A stretch of DNA of 47,608 nt from Rubrivivax sp. (GCA_022842825.1 JALHOU010000011.1:1-47608), one strand, 5' to 3'; shown: positions 1 through 12,467, numbered from the stretch's first letter. Notes: generated by a model not told the origin, from the sequence alone. Numbers and translations: made by a program.

Positions 1-326
1 GCCACCTCGTGGCCGATGTCCACCGAGCGCGCCGAGTCGCTGCGGCCGAAGTTCAACGCCATCAGCGAGACCGAGCGCTCCCACATCACCGTGCGCGTCA
101 GCTTCGCCGCGCCCTCCTCCTTGGCGTTCCAGTACAGCGGCCGGTCGTAGCCTCGCTCGGCCTTCCACTTGTCGATCTGCTCCTGCGTCACCCGCTTGCC
201 GCCGATGTTGAGGCGTGCCATGTCGTCCGGCGTGTTGACGGTGAAGAAGAGGAAGAACGTCAACAGGTTGACGCCGATGAGCACCAGCAGCCCGTAGCCG
301 ATGCGGCGCAGGATGAAGCCGCCCAT
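1..326 (-). CDS. Dipeptide/oligopeptide-type ABC transporter permease, N-terminal part (runs off window start)
   Basis: Reverse translation from CAT at 324-326 gives MGGFILRRIGYGLLVLIGVNLLTFFLFFTVNTPDDMARLNIGG..., typical DppB/OppB-type permease N-terminus. Confidence 0.85.
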   Translation of the reverse strand, partial: MGGFILRRIGYGLLVLIGVNLLTFFLFFTVNTPDDMARLNIGGKRVTQEQIDKWKAERGYDRPLYWNAKEEGAAKLTRTVMWERSVSLMALNFGRSDSARSVDIGHEV

Positions 327-330
327 GCCG

Positions 331-2628
331 TCAGTCCGCGCCTTCGGTCACACCGGCCGCAGCGCCCGCAGCAGCCGCGGTGCCGCGCGCGGTGGACCGC
401 TCGCGCGCCCGGTGGCTGCGCCGCGCCGCCCAGGCCAGCGCCAGCGCCGCCAGCGCCAGCACCCAAAGCGGCCAGTACACCGGCCGGTTCCATTCCGCCT
501 GGCGCCGCTCGCGCTCGGCGACATCGAGGCGGTAGTACTTGGCCATGTCGCGGATCATGATGCTCGGCTTGCCGTTGTGCACCCACGACTGGAAGGCGAG
601 GCCACCCCACGGAAAGTAGCCGAAGCACCACGGCGAGTCCTCCTGCACGATGGCGACCATCTGGTCGATCACGGCCTGCTTGAGCGGCCCCTCGTCCAGC
701 GTCTGCAGCTGGCCGTAGAGCTTGTCGTATACAGGGTTGCCGTAGTTGGCGTAGTTGTCGCCCTGGTTCTTCGAGCGCCCGAGCGGCCCGTACAAAAGGA
801 AGAGGAAGTTCTCCGCATCGGGGTAGTCCGCGAGCCAGCCGCCCCAGAAGATCTGGTGCTTGCCCTTGAGCGTCTTGTCCTGGTACTGGTTGAAGTCGGT
901 GGCGCGCACTTCGAGCTGGATGCCGAGCTTGGCGAACTGCTTGATCATCCAGTCGTTCTCGGCCTTGAAGCCGGGTGTCAATGCACGCTGGAAGTCGTAG
1001 TTCAGCACCAGTGGCTTGCCGCTGGCCGCCTCACGGCCGCCGGGGTAGCCGGCCTCGGCCAGCAGGCGCTGCGCGTCTTCGATGGGCCGGCGCACGACCT
1101 TGCCCGCCACGAGGCGGTGCGTCACCGGGTTGTGGTGGCCGGGCTCACCTTCGCGCGAGCCGAACAGGCCCGGGGGCACCGGGCCGTGGGCCGCCTCACC
1201 GCCCTTGTGCTTGAAGATGCGGCCGTAGCCCTCCTCCCAGTCGATGGCGATGGCGATCGCCTGTCGCAGCTTGCGGTTCTTCTCGCGCTGCGCCGGCGTT
1301 TCGCCGTGGCCGACCACCGGATCGAGCATGTTGAAGCCGAGATACCAGTTGCTGATGTCGGTCATCAACGGGAACTTGAAGCCGCGGCGCTCGAAGAGCT
1401 GCTGCACTTCGGCCGAATCCTCGGCGTCGGCGCGGAAGTCCACGCCCCACTCGGGCCGCTCGATCTCGGGCACATCGAAGAAGCCCTGCTTGAACTTCTC
1501 CTTCAGCGACACCTTCTCCTTCTCGAGCACGACGTGCAGCGTGTCGATGAAGGGCATCGGCTTGCCGCAGTCGGCCAGCAGCCCCGCGGCCTCGTCGCCG
1601 GGCATGCCCTCGCAGGGATAGGGCTCACCGCGGAAGTTCGGGTTGCGCACCATCACATGCCGGCGGTCGCGGATGAACTCCTTCATCATGTACGGGCCCG
1701 TGCCCACCGGCCATTGGTTGAGCGACAGGCCCGCCTCGTTCATGCCCGGCTGCGCATAGAAGGCCTCGGCCTCCCAGGGCACCGGGGCCAGGAAGGGCAG
1801 CGCCATCCAGTAGCCCCACTGCGGGTACTTGCCGTTCAGGCGGATGCGCCAGGTGTACTTGTCCGGCGCGCTGGTGCCGGCGAGCGGGAATTGGCGGAAG
1901 TCGAGGAACGGCTTGTCGCGGGCATCGGCCGGCAGGCCGGCGGTGAGCTTGGCATCTTCGCGCTTGATGAGCTCGACATACTCCTTCAGTCCGACGACAT
2001 GGTCGGCGAAGACGGCCAGCACCGGCGTCTCGATGCGCGTGGTGGCGTGGCGCTTGAGCGCGTAGACGAAATCTTCCGCCGTCAGCTCGCGCGTGCCCTG
2101 ATGTTCGAAGTCCCAGGGCGAACGCCGTGCGCCCAGTTGCGCCGCATTGAGCGCGTGGTAGCGCAGGCGGCCCAGCTCGTCGCGCGCGAAGGCCGGGTGC
2201 GGCTGGAAGCGCACGCCGGGGCGGATGCGCACGTCGTAGATGCTCTCGGCAATCGCCTCGGCCGGCGCGTCATCGGGCAGCGGCTGGCCGTCCTTGCCCA
2301 CGTAGCGGGGCTTGGCCACCTCGGCCGCCGACTTCGGGATCAGCGCATACGGACGTTTGAGGTAGTGGTAGCCATAGGGCGGCTCGTAGATCTGCAGCGT
2401 GTAGGCCGACTCGGGGTTGGAGTACGAGGCCACCGGGTCCAGGTATCGCGGCGAGCGCTCGTCGAAGGCGTAGAAGAGCGTGTTCTCGCGCGCCGCGCCG
2501 CTCCAGTAGGGGTTGTTGTCACAGGCGGTCAACAACAACAGCAGGAAGGCCGGCACTGCCGTGAACAAGGGGCTCGTGCCGTGCGCTCTCCTCAGGGCCG
2601 TCCGTGCGACGCGTTCAAGAGAAACCAT
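331..2628 (-). CDS. ABC transporter substrate-binding protein, family 5 (peptide-binding), lipoprotein with C-terminal TM segment
   Basis: Start MVSLERVARTALRRAHGTSPLFTAVPAFLLLLLTACDNNPYW (lipobox LTAC); SBP family 5 body (YTLQIYEPPYGYHYLKRPYALIP, LRQAIAIAIDWEEGY); ends VYWPLWVLALAALALAWAARRSHR. 2298 nt, in frame. Confidence 0.9.
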   Translation of the reverse strand: MVSLERVARTALRRAHGTSPLFTAVPAFLLLLLTACDNNPYWSGAARENTLFYAFDERSPRYLDPVASYSNPESAYTLQIYEPPYGYHYLKRPYALIPKSAAEVAKPRYVGKDGQPLPDDAPAEAIAESIYDVRIRPGVRFQPHPAFARDELGRLRYHALNAAQLGARRSPWDFEHQGTRELTAEDFVYALKRHATTRIETPVLAVFADHVVGLKEYVELIKREDAKLTAGLPADARDKPFLDFRQFPLAGTSAPDKYTWRIRLNGKYPQWGYWMALPFLAPVPWEAEAFYAQPGMNEAGLSLNQWPVGTGPYMMKEFIRDRRHVMVRNPNFRGEPYPCEGMPGDEAAGLLADCGKPMPFIDTLHVVLEKEKVSLKEKFKQGFFDVPEIERPEWGVDFRADAEDSAEVQQLFERRGFKFPLMTDISNWYLGFNMLDPVVGHGETPAQREKNRKLRQAIAIAIDWEEGYGRIFKHKGGEAAHGPVPPGLFGSREGEPGHHNPVTHRLVAGKVVRRPIEDAQRLLAEAGYPGGREAASGKPLVLNYDFQRALTPGFKAENDWMIKQFAKLGIQLEVRATDFNQYQDKTLKGKHQIFWGGWLADYPDAENFLFLLYGPLGRSKNQGDNYANYGNPVYDKLYGQLQTLDEGPLKQAVIDQMVAIVQEDSPWCFGYFPWGGLAFQSWVHNGKPSIMIRDMAKYYRLDVAERERRQAEWNRPVYWPLWVLALAALALAWAARRSHRARERSTARGTAAAAGAAAGVTEGAD

Positions 2629-2630
2629 CG

Positions 2631-3529
2631 TCAAGCCCACCCGATGAAGGCCTGCCGGCCCTGTACCGCCAGCGTGACGCGCCGGCCGATGGGCAGGGTC
2701 ACCTTCGTCGGGACATGTCCGAACGGCAGGCCTGTGAGGATGGGCACGCGCGTGCAGCTGCGTACGTGCGACACCATCGCCTTGAGGCCGTAGCCCCGGT
2801 CCAGCGGTGAAGGCTTCCAGGCGTCGAACTGCCCCAGCACCACGGCCTTCTGCGCACCCAGCACGCCAGCCTGCAGCAGCTGCAGCAGCATGCGCTCGAT
2901 CCGGTAGGGATGCTCGTTCACGTCCTCGAGGAAGAGCACGCCGCCGCGGATGGCCGGCAGGTGCCGGGTGCCCATCAGCGAACACAGCACGGTGAGGTTG
3001 CTTCCCCACAACGTGCCGCGCACCTCCAGCCCGTCGAAGCCGGCCTCGGTGCGAAAGCCCACCGCCTCGAGCTCGCCGCGCATGGCTTCGGCGAAGCACG
3101 ACGCGGTCACGTCGTCCATGCCGCCCGCCTCGTCGGCGCGGCCGAAGCCTTCCATCGCGCAGGGGCCAGCCCAGCTGGCAGCGCCAGTGTGGGCGAGCAG
3201 GGCCAGCTGCAGCGCCGTGAAATCCGACAAGCCAACCCAGCGCGTGCCGCGCTCGACGCTGCGGCCGAGCTTCTTCCATGCCACGGCGTCGAGCAGCCGC
3301 GTGAGGCCATAGCCGCCGCGCGTGGCCATCGCCACTGCCGGGGCCTCGTCGGCCACGCGGTGGATGGCGGCGAGCCGCTGCTCGTCGCTGCCGGCAAAAC
3401 GCTGCCGCCTCGCCAGGGCGCCGCGGTCGCGCCGTGCATCGAAGCCCAGTTCACCCAGCCGCGCCAGCGCACGTTGCAGCTCCGGGGGGTCCGGCACGAC
3501 GCCCGAGGGGCTGAACACAGTGAGCCGCA

Positions 3530-3530
<1 letters not shown>
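2631..3530 (-). CDS. ldcA: LD-carboxypeptidase (muramoyltetrapeptide carboxypeptidase, S66 family)
   Basis: MRLTVFSPSGVVPDPPELQRALARLGELGFD...ATRGGYGLTRLLDAVAW...GGVLFLEDVNEHPYRIERMLLQLLQAGVL; S66 signatures. Confidence 0.9.
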
Positions 3531-6283
<2,753 letters not shown>

Positions 6284-6287
<4 letters not shown>

Positions 6288-6520
6288 GGCATGCCCAGCT
6301 GCTGCAGCAGCAGCGCGCTGTTGCCCGCCGGTTCGGCGGCGCGCAGTCGCTCCTTCAGCCGCAGCACGGTTTCGGCCGGCCGCTCGGGCGCCACCGGCTC
6401 GATGAGGTAGTCGAGGACGCCGCGTTCATAGGCCTGCAGCGCATACTGTCCGTAGGCGTTGACGAAGACCTGATGCGCGCGCCGCCCGATGAGCCGCGCC
6501 GCGGCCACGCCGGCCGTCAT
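6284..6520 (-). pseudogene. Remnant of a LytR/AlgR-type response regulator receiver domain
   Basis: MTAGVAAARLIGRRAHQVFVNAYGQYALQAYERGVLDYLIEPVAPERPAETVLRLKERL resembles the second half of a receiver domain; no phospho-acceptor half and no LytTR domain. Confidence 0.6.
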
Positions 6521-7731
6521 TCATGGCGCAAGGCCTCGATCGGGTCCATGCGCGCCGCACGGCGCGCGGGGAAGTATCCGAACAGCACCCCGATGGCCGC
6601 CGAGAACAGCAAGGACAGCAGGTTGATGGCCGGGTCGAACGCATAGGGCACGGCCATCACACCCGACAGCGCCCACGACGCGCCCGTGGCAAGGATCACG
6701 CCCACCACGCCGCCCAGCGCCGACAAGACCACAGCCTCGATCAGGAACTGCAGCAGCACTTCGCTCTCCAGCGCGCCCACGGCCAGGCGCAGCCCGATCT
6801 CGCGCGTGCGCTCGGTGACGCTGACCAGCATGATGTTCATGATGCCGATGCCCCCCACCAGGAGGCTCACCGCGGCCACCGCGCCCAGCAGGCTGGTCAG
6901 CACGCCCATGGTGCTTGAAAGGGTCTCTGCGAGTTGCTGGGTGTCGAAGATGTTGAAGTTGTCGTCGTCGCTGTCGGCCAGATGGCGACGTTCGCGCAGC
7001 AGTTGTCGCAGGCCGGCCTTCAGCGGCGCGCTGTCGGCGCCTTCCTGCATCGACACCAGCAACACGGCCACCTTGCGGCTGCCGGTGACACGGCGCTGCA
7101 GCGTGTGCAGCGGCAGCAGCACGGTGTCGTCCTGGTCGCCCATGCCGCCCTGCCCCTTGGCCGCCAGCACGCCGATCACGTCGCAGGAGAACTGCTTCAC
7201 GCGCAATTGCTGACCCAGGCCCGTCTGACCTGCGGTGCCGCCCCACAGCTCGCGCCGCACCGTCTCGCCGACGATGCACACGGCAGCGCCCGACAGTTGT
7301 TCATCGGAAGCGAACAGCCGCCCGCTGGCGAGCTGCCAGTTGCCGGTCTCGAACCAGGCATTCGTGCTGCCGACGACACCGGTGGCCCAGTTGCGGCCGT
7401 TGGCCACCACCGTGGCATTGGCGCGGCCTTGCGGCGCCACCACGGCCACGCCGCCGATCTGCGCCGCAATGGCATCGGCATCGGCTTCAACGAATTGCGG
7501 CACACCACCCCCGCCACCGCCGCCGCCGATGCGCTGGCCGGGGCTGACCATCAGCAGGTTGGTGCCCAGGCTGGTGATCTTTTCTTCAATGGCCTGCGTG
7601 GCGCCGTTGCCCAATGTGACCATCGTGATCACCGCGCTGACACCGATGACGATGCCCAGGATGGTGAGGAAGGAGCGCAGCACGTTGCGCCGCACCGAGC
7701 GCAGGGCCAGCATGAAGACGCTGAACAGCAT
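6517..7731 (-). CDS. MacB-type ABC transporter permease
   Basis: MLFSVFMLALRSVRRNVLRSFLTILGIVIGVSAVITMVTLGNGATQAIEEKITSLGTNLLMVSPG...GGIGIMNIMLVSVTERTREIGLRLAVGA. Confidence 0.93.
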   Translation of the reverse strand: MLFSVFMLALRSVRRNVLRSFLTILGIVIGVSAVITMVTLGNGATQAIEEKITSLGTNLLMVSPGQRIGGGGGGGGVPQFVEADADAIAAQIGGVAVVAPQGRANATVVANGRNWATGVVGSTNAWFETGNWQLASGRLFASDEQLSGAAVCIVGETVRRELWGGTAGQTGLGQQLRVKQFSCDVIGVLAAKGQGGMGDQDDTVLLPLHTLQRRVTGSRKVAVLLVSMQEGADSAPLKAGLRQLLRERRHLADSDDDNFNIFDTQQLAETLSSTMGVLTSLLGAVAAVSLLVGGIGIMNIMLVSVTERTREIGLRLAVGALESEVLLQFLIEAVVLSALGGVVGVILATGASWALSGVMAVPYAFDPAINLLSLLFSAAIGVLFGYFPARRAARMDPIEALRHE

Positions 7732-7744
7732 CAGGGGGTCGGGA

Positions 7745-8497
7745 TCAGGTCGTCACCGCCAGCGAAAGTTCGGCCGGTGCCGCCACGGTCGCCTTGGGGT
7801 TCAGCTCGTCACGGGAGATGCGGCCATCGAGAAAGTGCACCATGCGGTGGGCATAGGCGGCCATGTCGGGCTCGTGCGTCACCATCAGCACGGTGATGCC
7901 GTGGTCGCGGTTCAGCGCCAGCAGCAGGCCCATGATCTCGTGGCTGCGCTGGCTGTCCAGGTTGCCGGTGGGCTCGTCGGCCAGCACCACGGCGGGCTGG
8001 GTGACGATGGCCCGCGCAATCGCCACGCGCTGCTGCTGGCCACCCGAAAGCTCCGCCGGCGTGTGCTGTTCCCAGCCTCCCAGGCCCACATCCTGAAGGG
8101 CCTTGGCGGCAGCGCCGCGGCGCGCAGCGGCGCTGTCGCCGCGGTACAGCAGCGGCAGTTCGACGTTCTCCTGCGCCGAGGTGCGCGCCAGCAGGTTGAA
8201 GCCCTGGAACACGAAGCCGAGGAAGCGCCGCCGAAGCCGCGCACGCTGGTCGCGCGACAGCGCTTCCACATGCGCGCCCTTGAACAGGTACTGGCCGCCG
8301 GTGGGCGTGTCCAGGCAACCCAGGATGTTCATGGCCGTGGACTTGCCCGAGCCGCTGGGGCCCATGATGGCGACGAACTCGCCGGCCGCGATGTCGAGAT
8401 AGATGCCCTTCAACGCCATCAGCTCGGTCGCGCCAACGCCGTATCGTTTGCTCACGGCACGCAACTGGATCAAGGGCTGGTTCATTCGCGGGCTCAC
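7745..8497 (-). CDS. MacB-type ABC transporter ATP-binding protein
   Basis: Walker A GPSGSGKST, signature LSGGQQQRVAIARAI, Walker B VVLADEPTGNLD. Alternative start at 8485 (MNQPLIQLRAVSKRYG). Confidence 0.95.
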   Translation of the reverse strand: MSPRMNQPLIQLRAVSKRYGVGATELMALKGIYLDIAAGEFVAIMGPSGSGKSTAMNILGCLDTPTGGQYLFKGAHVEALSRDQRARLRRRFLGFVFQGFNLLARTSAQENVELPLLYRGDSAAARRGAAAKALQDVGLGGWEQHTPAELSGGQQQRVAIARAIVTQPAVVLADEPTGNLDSQRSHEIMGLLLALNRDHGITVLMVTHEPDMAAYAHRMVHFLDGRISRDELNPKATVAAPAELSLAVTT

Positions 8498-8504
8498 TTG
8501 CGGG

Positions 8505-9914
8505 TCACTTGGCGCCGGCCGTCTTCTGCGCCGTGATCACCTGCATGCCGGTCTTCAGATCGCCGCTGACGATCTCGGTCATGTGGCCGTCGCTGATGCC
8601 GGGCACCACAGCCACGGCAACGGGCACGCCGGTGCCGGGCTTCGCGGCTTGGCCGCCATGGCCCTCCGTGCCGGTCCCGGGAAGCACCCACACCTGCCGG
8701 GCGGCAGCCGTGCTGGCGCTGTCGGCCGCGCCCTTGCGCCGGCTTTCCGTCTTGGGCGGGCCCATCTGGATGCCGGAAGCGATGCCCTTTTTTTCGGCTG
8801 GCCCGGCCGTTGTGGGCACGTAGCGCAGCGCGGCATTGGGCACCAGCAGCACGTCTTTGCGCTGCGTAGCCACGATGGTGGCCGTGGCCGTCATGCCCGG
8901 GCGCAGGCTCAGGTCGGCGTTGTCCACGTCGAGATAGGTCAGGTAGGTGACAACGTTGTCGGTGATCGTCGAGCCGAAGCCCACGCGCGTGATGCGCGCG
9001 GGGAAGGGCCGACTTGGATACGCGCTGACCGTGAAGGTCGCCGCCTGGCCCAGCTTCACCGCGCCAACGTCGGCCTCGTCGACATAGACCCACAGGCGCA
9101 GGCGGGTCAGATCTTCAGCCACGGTGAACAGGGTCACGGCCTGAAGCGAGGCGGCCACCGCATTGCCAGGGTCGACGGCGCGTGTCAGCACCACGCCATC
9201 GGCCGGCGCGGTGATCGAGGCCTTGGACAGGTTGGTCTGGTCGGTGGAATGAGCCGCCTGCGCGTCGCTGATGCCGGCCTGTGCCACGCCGTTGTCGGCC
9301 ATCGCCCGCGCCATGGTCGCACGGCCGCTGTCCAGCTCGGCCTTGGAAGGCACCTTGCCGCCGGACAGTTGGGCCACTTCTTCCAGCCGGCCGAGCGCAG
9401 CGCGGGCCTCGGCCACGGTCGCGCCGGTCTGCTCCAGCTTGGCGCGTGCAGCAGACAGAGCCGCCTGCGAACGCAGGATCTGGTCGCGCAGCTTGGCCGT
9501 GTCCAGCACCACCAGCACCTGGCCCTTCCTGATGTTGTCGTTGACATCGACATTGACCCTCAACACGGTGCCCGAGAGTTCGCTGCCGATGTTGATGGAC
9601 CGCGTGGGCTGCACCGTGCCGTTGGCCGTGACGCTGAGCGTGAGGTCACCGCGCATGACCGGTGCGGTGGAGTAGCTGGGCGCGGCCACGGCAGCGCGGC
9701 TGGCCAGCCACCACCACAGGCCGCCCGCGGCCAGCAGCGCGGCAGCGAAGGCGATCCACACCCAGCGGCGGCGGTACCAGGGTGCGGTGGCGGGTTCGCC
9801 AAGCAGTGCCGTCAGGTCGTTGACCGCAGCAGATCCCGATGAGGGAGCAGGCGCAAGCCTGGACGCCGGTGCGGTGGGCGGCTTCAGCCCGGCTGGCGGG
9901 ATGGGAGCATTCAT
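8505..9914 (-). CDS. MacA-type efflux periplasmic adaptor (HlyD/MFP family)
   Basis: N-terminal TM (WVWIAFAAALLAAGGLWWWLA), VMRGDLTLSVTANGTVQPTRSINIGSELSGTVLRVNVDVNDNIRKGQVLVVLD, ASITAPADGVVLTRAVDPGNAV. Confidence 0.93.
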   Translation of the reverse strand: MNAPIPPAGLKPPTAPASRLAPAPSSGSAAVNDLTALLGEPATAPWYRRRWVWIAFAAALLAAGGLWWWLASRAAVAAPSYSTAPVMRGDLTLSVTANGTVQPTRSINIGSELSGTVLRVNVDVNDNIRKGQVLVVLDTAKLRDQILRSQAALSAARAKLEQTGATVAEARAALGRLEEVAQLSGGKVPSKAELDSGRATMARAMADNGVAQAGISDAQAAHSTDQTNLSKASITAPADGVVLTRAVDPGNAVAASLQAVTLFTVAEDLTRLRLWVYVDEADVGAVKLGQAATFTVSAYPSRPFPARITRVGFGSTITDNVVTYLTYLDVDNADLSLRPGMTATATIVATQRKDVLLVPNAALRYVPTTAGPAEKKGIASGIQMGPPKTESRRKGAADSASTAAARQVWVLPGTGTEGHGGQAAKPGTGVPVAVAVVPGISDGHMTEIVSGDLKTGMQVITAQKTAGAK

Positions 9915-11407
9915 CGGTTCTGTGTTCCCAAGGTGGATGGCCCGCCCCCGCGAGGCCCTTGATCGGCGGGCGGCCAGCCGCCGCCGAGGGCCTTGAACAG
10001 GCGCACCTGGCCGCTGCTGACATCGGCGGTGGCGCTGGCGACACCGTCCAGCGTCGCGAACAGGGTGCGCTGGGTGTCAAGCACGGTCTGGAAGTCGATC
10101 AGCCCGCTGCTGTAGCGCTGGCGGGCCAGCAAGGCGGCGTTGCTCGCGGCGTCTGCCGCCAGCCGCAGGCTGGCCAAGCGCTGGCGGTCGCCGCGCAGTG
10201 CCACCAGTCCGTCTTCCACCTGCTGCAGCGCAGACAGCACCGCCGCGCGGTAGGTCGCTCGAGCTTGCGCCAGCGCCGCCTGTTGCACACGCACCTGCGC
10301 GCGCAAGGCGCCGCCGTCGAAGACTGGCAGCGTCACGCTGGCCAGCAGGCTGCCCAGAACCGCGCTGCCACTGCTCAGGGCGCCGAGCGTAGCGGCGCTC
10401 AGGCCCAGCGAACCGCCGATGGCAAAGCTCGGCCAGCGTTGGGCCTGCGCCTGCCCCACGCGCGCCAGCGCCGCGGCCACCTGGTACTCGGCGGCGCGCA
10501 CGTCGGCACGCTGGCGCAGGGTCTGCGCGGGAATGCTCAAGGCCAGCTCGTCACGCGCTTGCGGCACGGCCATGCCCCTGGCCCGATCGGCGCGCAGGTC
10601 CAGCACATCTGGCATGGCGGCCGGCGGCTGCCCGGCCAACACGGCCAGCGCATGCTGCGTCTGCACGATGCTGGTTTGCAGTGCTGGCAGCTGGGCGCGG
10701 TTCTGCTCAACGGCGGCGCGGGCCTGCTCGGCCTCCAGCGACGTGACGAGTCCGGCCTGCTGACGCCACAGGGTGATCTGCAGCGTTTCCTCCTGGCTGG
10801 CCAGGTTGTCGGCAGCGATCAGCCTGCGCGCCTGCGCGGTGCGCAGCAGGATGTAGTTCAAGGCCACCTCGGCTGCGATCTGCACCTGCACGTCACCCAG
10901 GCTGGCTTCACTGGCCGCAGCGCTGGCGTCGCCCGCGTCCACCCCCGCCCGCCGGGCACCGAACACATCGATGCCCCACTCGGCGTCCAGGCCCAGCTTG
11001 AAGTTGCTGCCGGTGCCGTGGCCGCCTGCCGTGCCTTGCTGCGCCGATGCGGCGCCACCCAGCGTGGGCCACAAGGACGCGGCGGCCACGTCGCGCAGCG
11101 CCTGCGCCTGCCGCAGTGCGGCCATCGCTGCCTGCACGCTGGTGTTGGCCTGCAAGGCGCTGCGCACCAGACCTTCCAGCTGCGCATCGTCGAACCGCTG
11201 CCACCACTGCGCCAGAGAGGCTTCGGTGACGCTCGACGCACCGGCCCCTGCCGCATCGGCCTGCGCCCAACCCGCCGGAATCGCCAGCAGCGCGGGCGCC
11301 TTCTCGGGCGGGTCCAGCGAAGCGCACGCGACCAGGCCCGCGAGCAGACCTGGGAGCAAGGCGAGCAGGCCCGGCCGCGTCGCGGCCGCCCGCCGGCTGG
11401 GCACCAT
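9911..11407 (-). CDS. TolC/NodT-family outer membrane efflux lipoprotein
   Basis: LLALLPGLLAGLVACASLDPPEK (lipobox), WWQRFDDAQLEGLVRSALQANTSVQAAMAALRQAQA, repeated OEP domain; 4-nt overlap with adaptor gene. Confidence 0.92.
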   Translation of the reverse strand: MVPSRRAAATRPGLLALLPGLLAGLVACASLDPPEKAPALLAIPAGWAQADAAGAGASSVTEASLAQWWQRFDDAQLEGLVRSALQANTSVQAAMAALRQAQALRDVAAASLWPTLGGAASAQQGTAGGHGTGSNFKLGLDAEWGIDVFGARRAGVDAGDASAAASEASLGDVQVQIAAEVALNYILLRTAQARRLIAADNLASQEETLQITLWRQQAGLVTSLEAEQARAAVEQNRAQLPALQTSIVQTQHALAVLAGQPPAAMPDVLDLRADRARGMAVPQARDELALSIPAQTLRQRADVRAAEYQVAAALARVGQAQAQRWPSFAIGGSLGLSAATLGALSSGSAVLGSLLASVTLPVFDGGALRAQVRVQQAALAQARATYRAAVLSALQQVEDGLVALRGDRQRLASLRLAADAASNAALLARQRYSSGLIDFQTVLDTQRTLFATLDGVASATADVSSGQVRLFKALGGGWPPADQGPRGGGPSTLGTQNR

Positions 11408-12207
11408 CAGGCCGCCATGGCCTCCTTCGCAAGGCTCCAGGCCTGCGCCAGCTTTGCGCCGCGCGCGTGGTACGCGCTCTTGACCCGCTTCATGCGGCCT
11501 TCGATTCGCGCCTTGACATCACCCTTGGCCTGGCTCAACTGCTGCTTCAGCGACTCCGCCTTGGCCTCCGCTTCCTGCTTCAGCGTGTCCAGGCGCTGCT
11601 GGCCACGGTGCACGGCGCCATCCAGGCTGGCCTTTGTCGTTGCGAGCTTGGCCTGCAGCTTGGTCTTGGCGGCACCACTGGCGTGCGACGCCTCGGATTC
11701 GAGTTCCTTGATTTCGGCCTTGAAGGCCGCGATGTCGTGGTCGAACTGTGCTTCTGCCACTTCGGTGCGGGTGCGCCTGAAAACCTGCCCCGCAGCCGCT
11801 TCCAATGCCGAATCGACCGGAATCACCCACTCTTCCTCGATCTCGGCCACCAGGGCCACCTTGCCGGGCTGCAGATGCTGGGTGGCGGCTTCGATGAAGT
11901 CCAGGCCCACGCCTGCTACCCAGAAGTCCCGGACGGCGCCAGCCACGGTGCCTGTCACGGCACCGATGGCCACGCCCACGGGCCCGCCGAGCAGGCCGAT
12001 CAAGCTGCCGACCGCCAGCCCGGTGACGGTACCGGCAGGGCCGGTGTCCATGGACTTCTTGACGCTGACCGCGCCCTTGGCGTCACGGGCGAGCACGCCG
12101 GTGGCATACAGCGTGATGTCGCCTGCGGCGTGAAGGGCGCGCAGGGCGTTCAGCCCGGCATCCGCAGCCGTTTCGTTGTCGAAGACCGCGACCAGGAGCT
12201 TGTTCAT
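11407..12207 (-). CDS. DUF1269-domain protein with C-terminal coiled-coil/apolipoprotein-like region
   Basis: MNKLLVAVFDNETAADAGLNALRALHAAGDITLYATGVLARDAKGAVSVKKSMDTGPAGTVTGLAVGSLIGLLGGPVGVAIGAVTGTVAGA; Gly-rich hydrophobic core then helical repeats. Confidence 0.85.
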   Translation of the reverse strand: MNKLLVAVFDNETAADAGLNALRALHAAGDITLYATGVLARDAKGAVSVKKSMDTGPAGTVTGLAVGSLIGLLGGPVGVAIGAVTGTVAGAVRDFWVAGVGLDFIEAATQHLQPGKVALVAEIEEEWVIPVDSALEAAAGQVFRRTRTEVAEAQFDHDIAAFKAEIKELESEASHASGAAKTKLQAKLATTKASLDGAVHRGQQRLDTLKQEAEAKAESLKQQLSQAKGDVKARIEGRMKRVKSAYHARGAKLAQAWSLAKEAMAA

Positions 12208-12258
12208 GTGAGATCCGATTCAGATTTGTTGAGAGCGACGACGAAAGGCGCATTGGCT

Positions 12259-12467
12259 TCAGCCAATGGCCTTCTCGGTCGACTTGCGAAGTCGTACTGT
12301 GGCAGCGCTGACGTCGGGCTCGAATTCCTTCCAGCGGACCGCAGTGGCCTGCTTCATTTCAGCCAGCTTGGCCCCGACCGCCTTCACGTCGGACCGGGTC
12401 CTGCGCTGCAATGCACGCCGGCGACCGTGATCGCGGCAAGGGCAAGGCTGGATAGCTTCTTGTTCAT
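12259..12467 (-). pseudogene. Small exported-type ORF apparently split by a frameshift
   Basis: Frame 1 from 12467: MNKKLSSLALAAITVAGVHCSAGPGPT* ; an adjacent frame continues RSDVKAVGAKLAEMKQATAVRWKEFEPDVSAATVRLRKSTEKAIG* to 12259. Confidence 0.45.

Noticed and set aside
301-2793. 830-aa plus-strand ORF opposite the ABC binding protein
   Set aside because: Antisense shadow ORF of a high-GC gene; composition dominated by Arg/His/Leu/Val with no recognisable domain, whereas the minus strand encodes a clear SBP.
12251-12268. Hairpin CATTGGCT-tc-AGCCAATG as a terminator
   Set aside because: Two-nt loop is sterically poor and there is no T-tract; noted only with the frameshifted ORF.
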